From Megaleporinus macrocephalus (lineage: Eukaryota > Chordata > Actinopteri > Characiformes > Anostomidae), in assembly GCA_021613375.1 (NCBI GenBank), contig CM038714.1, forward strand, positions 41,567,623-41,631,622: a DNA stretch of 64,000 nucleotides, in the 5' to 3' direction. The notes beneath the pieces are model-generated. The model saw only the letters and a program-made list of their open reading frames with translations, was not told the DNA's origin and did no database searches. Position 1 is the first letter of the stretch; every line of letters starts with the position of its first letter. The position numbers were made by a program, and so were the translations under genes. Shown piece by piece: positions 23,673 through 34,516 of this stretch.

Positions 23673-24332
23673 CTGATGCAGAGAGAACAGGTTCAGGAGC
23701 AGGCATGGAGAAGACAAAAAGAAGGAAATATCAAGAGAGAGAGAGAGAGAGATTAATGTAAAGAGATGCTAATGCACTACCTAGAACAGTGCTTGTGCTG
23801 GCATTTTAAAAAGGCTTTAAGCAACCACAGGACAGTGCTTCGTTTCTTATGCTTTGAGGCAAGTTCTCTCTCATAAAGTCACACACACACACACCCGTAT
23901 CAGCAGAACAGGCATTTGTCCTGCATGGGGCTTAATGAATATGTGAGCTTTGTGTACATCAGCAAAGGCAAGGGCAGCCAGGGCATCAGCTATTAGTCGA
24001 CAAAGACAAAGAGGTCAATTATGAAAAACACTGATTTTTACTGCTGGTGTGGTGTAGTGTGATGTGTCGGAGTCATCAACGGTGTTGAATAAGGGATAAC
24101 AAAGCGTTGTTTACTTCAAAACAAAAGTGCTCTACAAAGCTCTATAAAGTTCATTCATCTATATAGATTCTAATACACTACTGGAAATGTAGGGGGCCAT
24201 ATTGCTTTTACTGTTTGAAGACAGAACTCTAAATGAAGGGGGTGGAATTGGGACCCAAGAGAGAATCACACTCTAATGAGAGTCAACCATACAAGTAAAA
24301 ACACTGCATAATAAGTTTTGATAATAATAAAC

Positions 24333-24450
24333 TAGGGCTGGGTGATATGGGAAAAAAATCTCATCACGATATCATATCAGTCGATATCGATATATATCAT
24401 GATATAAATCAAATCACTACTTTCATTTTTACTTAAAGTGAGAAGTGAAG
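24333..24450. mobile_element. Truncated MITE related to the 4255 element
   Basis: It begins TAGGGCTGGGTGATATGGG and shares CATATCAGTCGATATCGATAT and AAAGTGAGAAGTGAAGATA with 4255-4578. The right half and right end are missing. Confidence 0.72.
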
Positions 24451-24785
24451 ATATCAAAATGTAAACATTTTCAATATTGCATTGGTCTCCAATTGCAGGG
24501 CTGTCCAAGCTTGCCACATAGAAACTGAGTTATTTGAGCTACAAGAGCTATTAAGAGCATAAATACCTAGCTTGAGGAAATGTGTGATGGTTTACGAATG
24601 CGGTTTGTATGTTTCTATATTACTGTATATAATGTTCTATATAATGTTTCTATGTTTACTACATTATGGGTTCAAAAAAATTGTGATCATCAGCCAAACT
24701 ATTTACACTGGCACACATTTAGCCAAACTAATTACATTCATTCCTACTTTTTTCAGGATATTACTGTGAAAGACGTTATGCTTAC

Positions 24786-24878
24786 CGGCCGGTTGGGAGG
24801 CTGTACGTTCATTGGCTGCGTCTGGGGAGAGTACACGATGGGGGCGGAGCCAGCATTCTGTGTTGGGCTGTATGGAGC
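24786..24878 (-). CDS. eif4g3: eif4g3 coding exon, 31 codons (APYSPTQNAGSAPIVYSP...)
   Basis: The acceptor is GTTTCCAG|GCT and the donor is CCG|GTAAGC. The 93-nt exon is phase 0 at both ends and reads APYSPTQNAGSAPIVYSPQT followed by QPMNVQPPNRP. The SAPIVYSPQTQPMN pattern resembles the PLVF.TP..QMN block found near the N terminus of vertebrate eIF4G1 and eIF4G3. It is followed 1.1 kb further along by the 33-nt exon FVTGPRPTHHQ, the order seen in fish eIF4G proteins. The region is low-complexity and proline-rich, with no catalytic residues expected. Confidence 0.88.
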
Positions 24879-24909
24879 CTGGAAACACACACAGCCATTA
24901 ATGTGAAGG

Positions 24910-26817
24910 AGGTCAATAGAAACATAAAGAAATGTAAAAAAGCAATCATCTAGGATGTTTAAACATAATTATGAAATGAATAGTACCTGTTTCAATAAAG
25001 CAAAAGATATAGTAATATGTCACAATGTGTAAGACGGAACAAGAAAGAGAGGAAAGAATGCCAAAACGTCTGCACAATACATGTTTTAATTAAGCCCTTT
25101 ATTGACCAGGACCAAAGTTTTATTGCACACTTCTATAATTTACCAATAACCCCATTTCCCAGTTTACATTGTAGCCCATGGAGTTACTGAATAATGACAC
25201 TTAGTGTGTTAGAAGCCTCTGATTCTAAGAGGGCTAATCTTAAAATCTGCAAATAGCCTGTTATACTTCTTGTGATAATTGATATTATATCACGATAATT
25301 AAAAAAATATATATATTATGGGAATGATTGTTTGTTTCCCTCACAAGTCATATGATTTTTTAAAAATTATCCCTGATTTTATTTAACTATTCCTCTTCGC
25401 ACAATCATTCTAATCTCTGGTTAGTTAAAATATGCAGATCACAAAAAGCTGCACATAATTATAACTTATAAAACAGAACATCAACTGATTAACTCCAAAC
25501 GCACATACGCTGAAGGGCATTTGAAAGAATTAGAATGTAGATTTTCAGTCTGACAAAACATGGATAACGACTCGAAGAATACTTTGTAGATGAATTTGTA
25601 CTTTGTAGATTAATTCTAAGCATTGTTTTATGAGTGTGTCTGTGTGTGTGTGTGTGTGTGTTAGAAAGAGTGCGGAGGCTGGTAGCCTCTATTATTAGAC
25701 TGCTAGTGCTCCTTCAATCTAACGCACTGAGCTCATAGTCCCATGATTCTACATTCTAAGGGTTTGTACACACTGAATCCTAGACCCGTGGTGTGTGTGT
25801 GTGTGTATTTATTATATTTATTATATATACACAATTACACCAATGACAGCATATAAAGCCAGTATATGAACACAGATCTCTACAACTTAATATGTGGACT
25901 GTCATCAATAGAGTTTAAAGGAGTAATCTAGGTTATACTCCCAGCATAGACAAGCCTAAGTAAACAAACTAGGCTTGTGAAGCTATGTGCAATATACCAC
26001 TGTTCAATCACAACCACAGCCAATAACGTTTAACACCAATATCACGGGTTGCGTTGGTCTGTTTACAAAGAAATAAAACCAGTGCTACAAGCACACTGTA
26101 CGCACTTTCAGTCCTCACAGAAACAAGGTGGCGTGAATCGACTATTCTCCAAAACCACAAGTCATAAACACCTGAAACTTGGGAGTCATACCTTCCCTGT
26201 TAATAGTGGAATGATGTGTATGCGACAGGACAAACGGTGGGCGTCTGTGCAAACCTAGGACCATCCAAGGTCCTCCCTCACGTAACACATTGTGTAACGT
26301 AACTGTCTTTACACTGACTGCAGAAAATCAACCGCTGCACAAGCATTTTATTTTTAATGGGATGTGCAGTGCAGATGTGAATTTTCACACTGTGATAGAC
26401 GAGCAGGGTCATATAAAGTTCAGACTTCTTTCCTATTGCGCAACGTGCATCGGCAAGTCCATCGGCATGGACATTAGGAGAGCAGTAGCAGTGTCCAACA
26501 TGGACTAGTGGTATAAGAGAGGGCTGGCCACATCTGCACCCAACCAGCAAACACCACGCGCAAATACACTCCACTCTAAACCACTGAAGCCTTTTCATAC
26601 AGGCACAGCACCGGGACGGTAAAGTCAGTGTACTGCAAAAAAAACGTTTTTGAATCTAGTTTTTGATCTAGTTTAGGTTTACAGCGTGCTAGCAGTTACT
26701 GGAGAGAAAGCTTCTTGTTTAAATATCAAAACAACAGAAGCTTAACCATGCAGTAGCTTAAATGCTACTGTTACTGTAGCCAAGCTTATTATAATATTTA
26801 TTTTTATTTTCTAACAA
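24910..26817. other. Intronic sequence, no exon supported
   Basis: AT-rich intron between the exons at 24786 and 27513, with short GT microsatellites near 25638-25660 and 25791-25806. No conserved reading frame was recognised. Confidence 0.6.
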
Positions 26818-26830
26818 CTAATGTAAATCC

Positions 26831-27119
26831 ATCCCTCCATCACCTTCCGCTTTATCCCACTAGTCGGGGTCACGGGGGAGCCAATCCATGAACCATGGAC
26901 AGGTCGCCAGTCCATCGCATGGTCTACAAACACTCACTCACACCTGCAGGCAATTTAGAGAGACCGATCAACCTAACATGTATGTGTTTGAACTGTGGGT
27001 GGAAACCAGAGAACCCACTCAAGCATTGGAGATCATGCAAACTCCACACAGAACGGCTCGGACCGGGATCGCCTTTATGTTAGCTGACAGTGCTAACCGC
27101 TACACCACCGTGCAGCCAT
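26831..27119 (-). mobile_element. tRNA-derived SINE, minus orientation
   Basis: The minus strand gives a tRNA-like head (GGTGTAGCGGTTAGCACTG, B-box region near 27060), then CTGTGTGGAGTTTGCATG, GTTTCCACCCACAG and a tail with GGGATAAAGCGGAAGGTG. A 13-bp flanking duplication CTAATGTAAATCC (26818-26830 and 27120-27132) shows retroposition. Same family as 34218-34516. Confidence 0.86.
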
Positions 27120-27512
27120 CTAATGTAAATCCTAATGTAAAAATCTTCTAAGCCCCTTACTCATGTTTGGTGTGGGAAACTAAGAGTTTCTAACAGTGAC
27201 TAACAGTTTAACAAGCAATGTGATGCTCCATGATTATGTTCTAAGGTCACATATCAGGGACTAAGATTAAAAACTGGTAAAACCAAAAAATTGGTAAGAC
27301 AAAAAAAGATCACAAGGCAAATATTCCTTCTGTGGAACATAATTTCAGACATTAAACTTGACTGCCAACTGCAAAAGATCATCAAGCCATCAAACGGGCT
27401 CAAGTATAAAACAAACCTCTGGATTTTAGTTCAACTCATGATGCAAAGCATGGTAGCTGTATGATGAGACTGGAACTAAAACAGAATGACAGAAGAGAAG
27501 AAACACACTCAC

Positions 27513-27659
27513 CCCTCCACCTGTGTCCCAGCCCTTTATATAGCGGTATGGAGCGGTGGCTGTGGATATCTGAGACAAAGTGGGTGGTGCACCCCCCAGA
27601 TTAGGATGAGCTTTACTCAGATCATGGGCTGTATACGGAGGACCTGGGTGCCTAGGAAC
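27513..27659 (-). CDS. eif4g3: eif4g3 coding exon, 49 codons (VPRHPGPPYTAHD...)
   Basis: The acceptor is CCTGTAG before GTT CCT and the donor is GGG|GTGAGT, a strong consensus match. The exon is 147 nt, phase 0 at both ends. It reads VPRHPGPPYTAHDLSKAHPN, then LGGAPPTLSQ, then ISTATAPYRYIKGWDTGGG. The first thirty residues look like the conserved proline-rich eIF4G3 leader. The last 19 residues (IKGWDTGGG end) are less typical, and I found no earlier donor that keeps the frame. The microexon at 27810 is upstream across a 150-bp intron and the exon at 24786 is downstream. This leader lies amino-terminal to the PABP site and is usually variable among isoforms. Confidence 0.82.
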
Positions 27660-27809
27660 CTACAGGACATAAACACATAGCAGTATTTATTAGTCATACT
27701 TACGTCAAGCAGGACAAAAGAGACACAGTCTTAGAAAAATGAACATGGATCACATTTTAATGAGGGGAAAATAATATAAACTATAGTTATATTTAGTGTC
27801 CGTGATTAC

Positions 27810-27848
27810 CTGATGAGAGAACTGAGGTGGAGCTGTTGGTAAGCTAGG
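27810..27848 (-). CDS. eif4g3: eif4g3 microexon (39 nt, PSLPTAPPQFSHQ)
   Basis: A TATCTAG acceptor and a CAG|GTAATC donor bracket 13 codons reading PSLPTAPPQFSHQ. These join in phase 0 to VPRHPGPPYTAHD in the next exon, a proline-rich stretch like the long-isoform N terminus of eIF4G proteins. A second acceptor AG lies only 5 nt downstream (CTAGCCTAG). Using it would start the exon at 27843 and require a phase-2 upstream donor, which the first coding exon offers at 62838. The two acceptors therefore imply different upstream junctions. Recognition is by frame continuity and splice signals. The segment is too short for certain homology. Confidence 0.7.
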
Positions 27849-28321
27849 CTAGATAAAAACAAACAGGTTTCAGAAAAAGCCTAAAGTCTTTGCGCCATTT
27901 CAAACCTTTAAAGGACTCCACGAGGCAGCAGGGCGGCCGTTCCATAATTATGTAGGCAGATTTAAGCTTAAAGATCTTAAAATCTTAAATTATGTTTACT
28001 TTATTTATTAATTCAAGATTAAATTAATTTAGTATGTTCAAAGAGAGATAAAGCAGCTTGATATGCGCCACCTGACAAGCTCTTTTAATGTTTTATGAAG
28101 GAAATAGTCCATAAGAGCACATTTTACACAGAAACACGTGTGAGCTGCTTCTGCCATTATTCCACAAATCCATTATATTTCAGTAAACAGGCCACAAGTC
28201 AAGTCATCTGTCATACGCAGTGGCCTTTTATTGACACTCATCACTGTCGCATTTGATTTTCTTAACGTGGTCAAAAACAGGACTATGCCGATGGATTTCT
28301 TGATTTGCTAGATAATGTGAG

Positions 28322-28436
<115 letters not shown>

Positions 28437-28549
28437 AACATTTTTTAATCTTTATCCTAAACAGCCAAATCCAATTTGACTGACAAAATCCTGCGTCAGG
28501 TACGCCTAACAAAGCAATGAGCAATGAGATACATCCATCACCGGGTCAA

Positions 28550-28860
28550 GCTTGCCTGCTATTAAGGGCATCTACAATAACCAGTTTAAAAGAAAAGCAT
28601 GCGACATCAGGAAGGAACCCTCTTATCTCTCACACAGACTTTTACTCCCCTCCCATCTGGAAGAAGACTGCACAGCCTCAGGGCCAAGTCCTCCAGACGT
28701 ATGACCTGTTTCTCCTTGCAGGCAGTCAGACGGTCATACTACACACTCTATTACACTCTCAGCCAATTTACTTCTTTAACCTCACTGTATATGCACAACT
28801 ACTTTAATCTGTACATTGTCTTCAGTTTTATTAATCTTTGCTGCATTACAAAAAATTATA
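28550..28860 (+). pseudogene. Degenerate LINE 3' end (CR1/L2/Rex1-type)
   Basis: Plus-strand frames contain CDIRKEPSYLSH-like and LPSHLEEDCT-like fragments reminiscent of the DPSHPL....LLPSGRRYR block near the C terminus of L2/Rex1-type LINE polyproteins, with several frame breaks. The 60 bp after it is a small AT-rich tandem or palindromic repeat (AATTGCTAATTATAATTATA twice). Too decayed for a family name. Confidence 0.45.
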
Positions 28861-29046
28861 ATTGCTAATTATAATTATATTTATAATTATAATTGCTAAT
28901 TATAATTATATTTATATAAAAAACATAATAAAAACAACAACAATATTACTAATAATATAAATAACTAATAACTATAAATTTGGACCAACTGCTGGTCTAT
29001 TTTATTTACAGTAAAGTGCTGAGTTGTTGTATAGTTGTATTTACTA

Positions 29047-30181
29047 CAGTCGAGGCCAAAAGTCTTAAGAATGGCACAAATGTTGGTTTTCGCAAAGTTT
29101 GCTGCCTCAGTTTGATAAAAGTTTATTCTAAGTGTTCCATACGTGTGTTAACTTTTTACTGACAAAAACATCCAGTTTAAGAAAATATTCATATTCACGG
29201 TGTTGAACCTTCTTCTTTAAGACATCTGCAACTCTCCTCAGCATGCTGAATATAAGCTTTTGGGCAAAATCTTGATTGACGGCAACCCATTCTTGCCTAA
29301 TCACTGTTTGGAGTTGATCACAGTTTCTGGGTTTTTGTTTGTCCGCCCTCTTTTTGAGGACTGACCACAGGTTCTCAATCAGACTGAGATCTGGGGAGTT
29401 TCCTGGCCATGGACCCAAAATTACATTTCTTTTGTTCACCGAGCCACTTGGTTATCACTTTTGTCTTGTAACATGGAGCTCCATCATGCTAGAAAAAGCA
29501 TTGTTCATCTCCAAATTGCTCCTGGATCGTTGGGAGAAGTTGCTCTTGGAGGATGTTTTGATACTGTTCCTTATTCATGGCTGTGTTCTGAGGCAAACGT
29601 TTGAACGAAACCACTCTCCTGGATGAGAAGCAACTCATTAATGGTCTCAGTATGCTTTACTCTTGGCACAACACAGGACTCATGGTATCGCTCAGCTTTT
29701 CTTGTCCCAAACAGTCTGAAGGGGGCTTCATCAGAGAAAATAACTTTACCTCAGTCCTCTGCAGAATGTCAGCCTGAACTTGAAGTTTTTTTATGGACAG
29801 AAGTGGCTTCTTTGCTGCCATCCTCCAAAAGCCTTCGTCTCACTGTGTGTTCAGATGTGCTTACTCGAAGCTCGTAACTCGTAGCTTCCTCGTAGCTGTA
29901 TCCTCTTTAGGAGACGGCCCTGACACTTGCTTGACTTTCTTGGGCACCCTGAAGCCTTCTTCACTGCAATTAAATCACTCTCCTTGAAGTTCTTGATGAT
30001 TGGATAAATGGTTGATTGGAGTACTGTCTTATAAGCAGCAATGTTCTCGCTTGTGGAATCCTTTTGATGCCATGCAATGCATCAATCTAGAGTTAATACA
30101 AATTGCCACCATAAGAACTGAGGCAGCAAACATTGTAAACAACAAAATTTGTGCCATTCTCTAAACTTTTGGCCACGACTG
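29047..30181 (-). mobile_element. Tc1-like transposon, full-length with both TIRs
   Basis: The left end CAGTCGAGGCCAAAAGTCTT and the right end (reverse complement CAGTCGTGGCCAAAAGTTTA) are terminal inverted repeats, followed inwards by GAATGGCACAAAT on both sides. TA dinucleotides flank it at 29045-29046 and 30182-30183, the Tc1/mariner target duplication. The 1.13-kb length is short for Tc1 (typically about 1.6 kb), so it is an internally deleted copy. Transposase remnants are on the minus strand. Confidence 0.9.
29128..29750 (-). pseudogene. Tc1 transposase remnant (C-terminal DDE region)
   Basis: The minus-strand frame includes a WPGNSPDLSLIENLWSVLKK motif (about 29370-29440). This is the hallmark of Tc1 transposases, where the last acidic residue of the DDE/D triad sits in the PDLSLIENLW context. 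C-terminal residues run to a stop near 29128. Upstream of 29440 the similarity continues in other frames (the region encoding CFFQHDGAPCY-like sequence at about 29480-29500 is frame-shifted). The N-terminal HTH domains are missing or unreadable. It is a dead transposase gene inside the element at 29047-30181. Confidence 0.82.
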
Positions 30182-30380
30182 TACACACTTAGAGAGAAAT
30201 TTAATGTATAGTGTTTGTATAGTTTGTCTGTATTTATTGTCTATGCCACTGTTAAGCACACGTGCTGCTGACAACTCAGTTCAGTTCTACTGAGCTCCAT
30301 TGATAAGTAATGCCAACAGAACGAGATGCTCTTACACCTACGCCTACGGCCACTATGTCCAAAGCTGTGTGTCAGTGAGA

Positions 30381-30572
30381 GCAGTGGTTTCCAAACTGGA
30401 GGACCACCTATCGGGCACATCTGTGTGGTTTCCGGCCAAAACACACCCAATTAAACTCAGGAAGAGCATGTCAATTAGAAGATTAGTTCAATCAGGGATG
30501 CTGGGAGCAGGGCAACCCTGGAACATGTAATACAGGGGGTCCTCCAGGACCAGGCTTGGGAACTAGTGGGTT
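30381..30572. mobile_element. Small palindromic MITE
   Basis: The left end GCAGTGGTTTCCAAACTGGA and the right end CCAGGCTTGGGAACTAGTGG pair as inverted repeats, with CTGGAGGACCA and TCCTCCAGGACCAGG as the inner arms. Related half-copies are visible at about 59265-59340 and 61385-61495 (TTTCCCAATCC, GATTCAACTCA). No coding sequence. Confidence 0.62.
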
Positions 30573-32360
30573 AGACAGGTATAAACTCCCCCAGAGGTAG
30601 GCTGTAGAGCATTGGAAATACATTGGAAGACCTCAATACTTTTGCAATATACTGAAGTGATGTTGCTGAGCCTCACTGATGCTCTTGTGCTTGAATGTAA
30701 TCAAATCGTCACTGCCATGTTTCAACATCTAGCGGAAAGGCTTCCCTGAGAAGTACCGGTTGTTACTACAGCAGTGAAGGCTGTTACTCACTATTAACGC
30801 TCTTCTTATGGAAAGAAACTTTAGGTCAGCGTTTACACACGTTTAATAATTATAATAATAACGACGACAATAACAACAACAACCTAAAAGTTGAACAAGT
30901 TTTAACAAATGAATCATGGAAACATGCACGTCTTTGCTAGTCCCGTAACACATAATTGCCTGTACATGCTGGCAGCAGATCGGCAGCTACTTTCATTCTG
31001 AATGTAATCTAAAACACTTCACTGGAAACACAAAGGTTAAATGTTCAAGATGTTTCAACAACTCAACTGACTCCATCCAAGGCGACAGTCATTCTGACCT
31101 CACCACGGAAATGGAGTATTACACACAGGATGAGAGGGTCTTAAAAGAAAAGTCACCTTTTTTTCTTTCTCGAAAGGTAGAGGAAGAAAATGGATGGAGG
31201 AAGAAGAATGAGTAAGGGACTGACTGGCCGGAATCCAGAAGCCTTTTGAGTAGGCTACTGTGGAATTCTGACAGAGAGCTGTGAGTCAAGGATTATGAAG
31301 AAAGAGAGAGAGAGAGAGCGCGAGGGAGAGAGTGAAGTGTGTGTGTGCGTGTTTGTCTGCGCAGTGTCTGCAGGTGTTCTTTCGTTCTCTCTGTCACACA
31401 GACACACGCTGCTGTTGTGTTTGCTCCTGCTGTTGGTTGCTAGGTCACCGGGAGACCCAGTCCTCGCTGTGCAGCAGTGCAGATGTGTGTACGTGTGTGC
31501 AGGCGTGTGTTAATGTAGCCAGAGCGGGCAGCACCGGGTAACTCTTAAGTGTGTGTGACAGCAGCGGCAGCAGGCTACACCATGTGGTTCTGTCTATTCA
31601 GCAGGCTGCAGTTCTGTGTTGCTTGTTGTTTGAGCCCAAACAAACTACTCAGCTTTCGTTCAAGCGCTTTCCATGTGGTGTGAAAGAAAAGAGGAGACGG
31701 TTGCAACTAATAAACTGAATGAAGAGTGACGAGAGTGACAACCGAAACACAAAGATGCGGCTCCACTCTATAAAAGCCACAGTCTATATCAGGCGTGTCT
31801 GCAGAGGACTAGTTTAGCTTTTGCCAGTGGGTGTTAATAGCAGCAAGCTAACTAATAATAAGAGCCCACCGGCATCAATCCTTGTTTTTCCTCCATTCAT
31901 TTAAGAACTGCAACTCACTTTATCAGATCCATTTCCTTTTCTCTTTCTCATCACAAGAAAAACACTCAAATGATAATTGAGCACTATTTAGAAAACTCAA
32001 GTGAGGAGAGTCTCAGTCTGTGCAATGAAGGCTAGGGATCAGACGTGAAGGTCAATATGTCACGGCTTAACAAGCAGATTGTAATCAGCTGCTAAGGTCT
32101 TATAGCCTTTAACTGCAGTCAACTAAATCAATTTCAGACTGCAAGGAAGGGGCATCTCATTGAGCTAGACATTCTGCCCAAATCTTTTAACCTTAACAGC
32201 ATATCTGTCATTTAAAGAAATAGGGTTGCAAGAAAATATTGAAAATACTGGATATTGTTGAACATTGCTGAATATGTTTTGTGATTCTGTATCGATTCTC
32301 AAAAAACATCAATCAGTGTACAATTTACGACTGGTGGCAGACCAATTCATTTACTGGTGT

Positions 32361-33022
32361 GTTTCTGCGACGAGTCAGCATACAGGGAAGAGATACAGCA
32401 GCTGACAGACTGGTGTACAGTCAACAACCTTCACTGGAATGTAGAGAAGACCAAGGAAATGGTTGTTGACTTCAGGAAATCAAGACCAGCTTAACATCAA
32501 CGGCTCCTTTGTGGAGATCGTTAAGAGCACCAAGTTCCTTGGTGTCCACCTAGCGGAGAACCTCACCTGGTCCCTGAACACCAGCTCTACAGCCAAGAAA
32601 GCCCAGCAGCGTCTCTACTTCCTCCGGAAGCTGAGAAAGGCCCGTCTCCCTCCACCCATCCTCACCCTCTTCTATAGGGGAACCATAGAGAGCATCCTAA
32701 GCAGCTGCATCACTGCCTGGTTTGGGACCTGCACAGCCTCTGACCGCAAGTTCCTCCAACGCATTGTGAGGACAGCTGAGAGGATCATCGGAGTCTCTCT
32801 CCCCTCCGTCTTGGACATTTACACCACCCGCTGCATCCGCAAAGCAACCAGCATTGTGAATGACCCCACCCACCCTTCACACAGACTGTTCTCCCTCCTG
32901 CCATCAGGAAGAAGGTACCGCAGCGTCCGGTCCAACACGACCAGACTCTGCAACAGCTTCTTCCCCCAAACCATCAGACTTCTCAACACAACCCAACGTC
33001 TGAACTGATATCTTTCTGGTAC

Positions 33023-33057
<35 letters not shown>

Positions 33058-33345
33058 TCATTTACCCCAGAAAAAAAGGGAAGCATTTTTGCACAAAGCA
33101 TTGCACTAATGACTCTACTACCTCACTGGACTCTATTTATTACAATTTGCACACTACCAGCAATTATTTATTATTCTCTGTCTGTACTGTGTTGTGTTGT
33201 CTGTCCGCACTTGTTTGTTCGTGTTGCACTTGTGTCTTGTATGCACTGTCTATGTTGCACCATGGTCCTGGAGGAACGTTGTTTCGTTTCACTGTGTACT
33301 CTGTATGTAGTTGAAATGACAATAAAACCCACTTGACTTGACTTT
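32361..33345 (+). mobile_element. 5'-truncated LINE (CR1/L2/Rex1-type) inserted in MITE copy D
   Basis: It holds the last part of the reverse transcriptase ORF, a 3' untranslated region, and an end with GAAATGACAATAAAACCCAC followed by CTTGACTTGACTTT. That short tail repeat without poly(A) is typical of CR1/L2-type LINEs. A (TC)n tract lies at 33027-33054. Truncation at the 5' side is the usual result of target-primed reverse transcription. The MITE sequence resumes at TTAAACC directly after it. Confidence 0.87.
32367..33008 (+). pseudogene. LINE reverse transcriptase C-terminal region, frameshifted
   Basis: One frame reads SAYREEIQQLTDWCTVNNLH and continues to EKTKEMVVDFRKSRPA, then stops near 32492. 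The frame from about 32463 then carries VEIVKSTKFLGVHLAENLTW, KKAQQRLYFLRKLRKARLPP, DIYTTRCIRKATSIV and LFSLLPSGRRYRSVRS to a stop at 33008. These are the thumb/C-terminal blocks of CR1/L2/Rex1-type LINE polyproteins. The upstream endonuclease and RT catalytic core are missing. The frameshift and truncation make it non-functional. Confidence 0.87.
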
Positions 33346-33482
33346 AAACCCCAAGCCGCTAGATAGCAGTGATGTAATCTATCCAGCCATTAGACTCTTC
33401 CACTCCAACATAAACTAGTAGCGTAGAGGCGCTGCTAACATAAGCATTAGCAAACCTACACATAAGGAAGTGTGTTTTTCCT

Positions 33483-34160
33483 GCCTCAGTTTGATAAAAG
33501 TTTATTATAAGTGTTCCATACGTGTGTTAACCTTTTACTGACAAAAACATCCAGTTTAAGAAAATATTCATATTCACGGTGTTGAACCTTCTTCTTTAAG
33601 ACATCTGCAACTCTCCTCAGCATGCTGAATATAAGCTTTTGGGCAAAATCTTGATTGACGGCAACCCATTCTTGCCTAATCACTGTTTGGAGTTGATCAC
33701 AGTTTCTGGGTTTTTGTTTGTCCGCCCTCTTTTTGAGGACTGACCACAGGTTCTCAATCAGACTGAGATCTGGGGAGTTTCCTGGCCATGGACCCAAAAT
33801 TACATTTCTTTTGTTCACCGAGCCACTTGGTTATCACTTTTGTCTTGTAACATGGAGCTCCATCATGCTAGAAAAAGCATTGTTCATCTCCAAATTGCTC
33901 CTGGATCGTTGGGAGAAGTTGCTCTTGGAGGATGTTTTGATACTGTTCCTTATTCATGGCTGTGTTCTGAGGCAAACGTTTGAACGAAACCACTCTCCTG
34001 GATGAGAAGCAACTCATTAATGGTCTCAGTATGCTTTACTCTTGGCACAACACAGGACTCATGGTATCGCTCAGCTTTTCTTGTCCCAAACAGTCTGAAG
34101 GGGGCTTCATCAGAGAAAATGACTTTACCTCAGTCCTTTGCAGAATGTCAGCCTGAACCT
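33483..34160 (-). mobile_element. Internal Tc1 fragment between 26-bp direct repeats
   Basis: Nearly identical to 29102-29780 of the Tc1 element (a handful of substitutions over about 680 bp), including the WPGNSPDLSLIENLW-encoding segment on the minus strand. It lacks both terminal inverted repeats. It is bounded by the direct repeat TACACATAAGGAAGTGTGTT plus TTTCCT at 33457-33482 and 34161-34186. In relatives of MITE M1 that sequence occurs once. Ordinary Tc1 transposition would leave TA flanks and TIRs. Confidence 0.85.
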
Positions 34161-34217
34161 TACACATAAGGAAGTGTGTTTTTCCTAAAACGTATTTAAA
34201 AAATCATAATACATCAC

Positions 34218-34516
34218 GGGCAGCACGAGGGTGTAGTGGTTAGCACTGTCGCCTCACAGCAAGATGATCTGGGTTTGATTCCAGGTCCTTGCAGTTCTGT
34301 GTGGAGTTTGTATGTTCTTCCCGTGCTTAAGTGGGTTTCTTCCAAGTACGCCGGTTTCCTCCAAACACGTGCATGTTAGGTTGAACTGTTATTCATAATT
34401 GGCCATGCGATGGACTGCCGACCTGTCCACGGGGTACCCCACCTTCGCCCAAGACGCTGGGATTGGCTCCAGCCCCTCCGTGACCCCCATAATCGGGATA
34501 AAGAGGAAGATAATGG
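34218..34516 (+). mobile_element. tRNA-derived SINE inserted in MITE copy D
   Basis: GGGCAGCACGAGGGTGTAGT is followed by GGTTAGCACTGTCGCCTCAC (A box) and GGTTTGATTCCAGG (B box), then CTGTGTGGAGTTTGTATG, a GTTTCCTCC block and GGGATAAAGAGG. Same family as 26831-27119. The MITE resumes at about 34517. Confidence 0.83.

Noticed and set aside
29339..30005. Plus-strand ORFs such as the one starting MSALFLRTDHRFS, present twice (29339 and 33718)
   Set aside because: They are antisense shadows of the Tc1 transposase remnant, duplicated because the element is duplicated.
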